Below, one piece after another: positions 47,745 to 48,833 of a DNA stretch of 48,833 nt. Within the stretch, counting starts at the first letter, position 1, and each line of letters starts with the position of its first letter. The stretch is from NCBI GenBank assembly GCA_015068425.1, contig SVKK01000014.1:1-48833 (forward strand). Direction: 5' to 3'. The stretch comes from Oscillospiraceae bacterium. Lineage in GTDB: Bacteria; Bacillota; Clostridia; Oscillospirales; Oscillospiraceae. A program made the position numbers and the translations under genes. Below the pieces are notes generated by a model that was not told the origin of the DNA, searched no databases, and saw only the letters and a list, made by a program, of their open reading frames with translations.

Positions 47745-48833
47745 TTAAAACAAGCTCATCTGGCTTGTTTCGGGCATATCACCAAGAGCCCCGAGATTTT
47801 TAAGAGTTTCAATATGAGTCTGGCTGACCTTTGGGCAGGCGGCAAAAACATCCTCAACAGAAACAAAGCTCAGTCCCTTCTTTGTGCAGGCCGCAAGATC
47901 TCTTGCCGCAGTTTCGCCCAGTCCCGAAATTGAGACAAAGGGAGCGCGAAGCTGTTTATCTCCCACGGGGAGGAACTTTGTGGCGTCCGACTCATAGAGG
48001 TCAATTGGCGCAAAGCTGAGACCGCGCATATAAAACTCGTAGACCGCTTCCAGCGTTGTATAGAGGTCTTCCTCGTTGGCGGTGGGCTTGGGATTATTTT
48101 TAATCTCCTGCATTTTCTTCTTCACCGTGTCGAGCCCCTGAGTCATACTCTCTGCGTCAAAGGTGTTTTTCTGACTGCGGCGATAGAAATAGGCGCTGTA
48201 GAAGGCCTGGGGATGGTGAACCTTAAAATAGGCAATGCGGAAAGCCATCATAACATAGGCAACTGCGTGAGCCTTGGGGAAAAGATAGGCTATCTTTGCA
48301 AGAGACTCTATGTACCATTCGGGCACACCCAACTCCTCCATCTTCTCTCTCCAGCCCTCGCTGAAGCCGCCTTTTTTGACTTTGCCTTTGCGGACGGCCT
48401 CCATAATCTTGAAGGCCATCTTTGGCTCCATGCCCTTTTCGATGAGATAGAGCATTATATCGTCGCGGCAGCCCACTGTCTCTTTAACGGAGGCGGTGCC
48501 GCTGGTGATAAGATCCTTGGCGTTTCCCAGCCAAACATCGGTACCATGGCTGAAGCCGGAAAGGCGCACCAGAATATCAAAGCCCTCGGGCTGAGTGTCC
48601 ACAAGCATCTGGCGGGTAAAACCCGTGCCGAATTCGGGGATGCCTATGCTGCCGGTTTTGCCGATGACGGGGTCATCATCGGGGAGCCCAAGAGGAGACG
48701 GACTGCGGAAAATTTCCATAGTCTCCGGGTCATCAAGCGGGATGCGCTTTGCGTCCACTCCGGTCATATCCTCCAGCATACGGATCATAGTGGGGTCATC
48801 GTGACCCAGCTCGTCCAGCTTAAGGAGGTTATC
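47745..48833 (-). CDS. polC: DNA polymerase III alpha subunit, PolC type, C-terminal part
   Basis: Only about the last 362 residues are inside the window; the frame is open at the right edge (DNLLKLDELGHDDPTMIRML). Marks of Gram-positive PolC include GLPDDDPVIGKTGSIGIPEFGTGFTRQML, RLSGFSHGTDVWLGNAKDLI, DIMLYLIEKGMEPKMAFKIMEAVRKGK, WYIESLAKIAYLFPKAHAVAYVMMAFRIAYFKVHHP and YRRSQKNTFDAESM, then a C-terminal FISVSGLGE-like HhH region. It is the replicative polymerase of low-GC Gram-positives. The terminal NLGALGDMPETSQMSLF ends in the QLSLF-like clamp-binding motif (QMSLF), expected for binding the sliding clamp. It is terminated separately from the Spo0A-like gene. Confidence 0.96.
   Translation of the reverse strand, partial: DNLLKLDELGHDDPTMIRMLEDMTGVDAKRIPLDDPETMEIFRSPSPLGLPDDDPVIGKTGSIGIPEFGTGFTRQMLVDTQPEGFDILVRLSGFSHGTDVWLGNAKDLITSGTASVKETVGCRDDIMLYLIEKGMEPKMAFKIMEAVRKGKVKKGGFSEGWREKMEELGVPEWYIESLAKIAYLFPKAHAVAYVMMAFRIAYFKVHHPQAFYSAYFYRRSQKNTFDAESMTQGLDTVKKKMQEIKNNPKPTANEEDLYTTLEAVYEFYMRGLSFAPIDLYESDATKFLPVGDKQLRAPFVSISGLGETAARDLAACTKKGLSFVSVEDVFAACPKVSQTHIETLKNLGALGDMPETSQMSLF

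Overview
This window looks like part of a chromosome (or metagenome bin) of a spore-forming, anaerobic gut Clostridium-type bacterium, most likely of the Oscillospiraceae/Ruminococcaceae group. Reasons: moderately GC-rich Firmicutes-type genes with strong AGGAGG ribosome sites and frequent GTG/TTG starts, a Spo0A-family regulator with 0A boxes, a C-terminal PolC fragment (Gram-positive replicase), many iron-sulfur, flavin and molybdenum enzymes, and an intergenic zone packed with short palindromic repeats of a kind I associate with gut Clostridia. The species assignment is inference; the gene families are read from the translations.

Layout. (1) 1-5.6 kb: the end of a molybdopterin oxidoreductase and its three-cluster Fe-S subunit (transhydroxylase/catechol-dehydroxylase-like), a 26-residue membrane micro-ORF on the other strand, then an Old-Yellow-Enzyme/FAD reductase and a fumarate-reductase-type flavoprotein. 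(2) 5.6-10.9 kb: a NifX/NifB-like small protein and a complete RbsABC-type ABC importer (lipoprotein, two permeases, double ATPase). (3) 11.0-14.9 kb: metallo-beta-lactamase-fold hydrolase, Fe-alcohol dehydrogenase, DUF169 protein and a short-chain dehydrogenase, each led by its own promoter region. (4) 15.0-27.0 kb: a 12-kb divergent cluster built around one central promoter region (19.87-20.03 kb) and closed at both ends by bidirectional terminators. The left arm encodes a radical SAM protein, methyltransferase, MocA-like nucleotidyltransferase, histidine phosphatase, XdhC and a DUF364 protein. The right arm encodes a C_GCAxxG_C_C protein, a Mop-type molybdenum aldehyde oxidoreductase, a flavin/dicluster/CCG redox protein, a small Cys4 protein and an AMP-forming CoA ligase. 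It resembles the DVU_1551-DVU_1559 neighbourhood of Desulfovibrio vulgaris as I remember it. To my knowledge it has no established function, and it is the best candidate here for an undescribed system.

(5) 27.0-30.3 kb: zinc-ribbon membrane protein, nitroreductase, methyltransferase, tRNA-Leu(CAG), and about 1 kb of gene-free repeats. (6) 30.3-39 kb: PEP carboxykinase and then a housekeeping run (small membrane protein, RsmA, a TrmD-GNAT fusion, PlsY, Der, DUF512 radical SAM, L32, YceD), all on the minus strand. (7) 39-42 kb: two RluA-type pseudouridine synthases, an SH3-like lipoprotein and a Nim/PNPOx-type flavoprotein. (8) 42-46.7 kb: a polyamine importer operon with a cupin-HTH regulator first, then PotA, PotB and a PotC-PotD fusion. 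(9) 46.8-48.8 kb: a divergent Spo0A-family regulator with three 0A boxes upstream, and the 3' part of polC.

How the genes may work together: in the 12-kb cluster, MocA-like and XdhC proteins would supply cytosine-dinucleotide, sulfurated Mo cofactor to the aldehyde oxidoreductase. Electrons could leave through the C_GCAxxG_C_C, dicluster/CCG and Cys4 proteins, and the ligase could activate (or supply) the carboxylate. What the radical SAM protein and methyltransferase modify is open. The first 14 kb, with a pyrogallol/catechol-type molybdoenzyme, ene-reductases, alcohol and short-chain dehydrogenases and a sugar-type importer, would fit anaerobic use of plant phenolics or glycosides, but no substrate can be read from the sequence.
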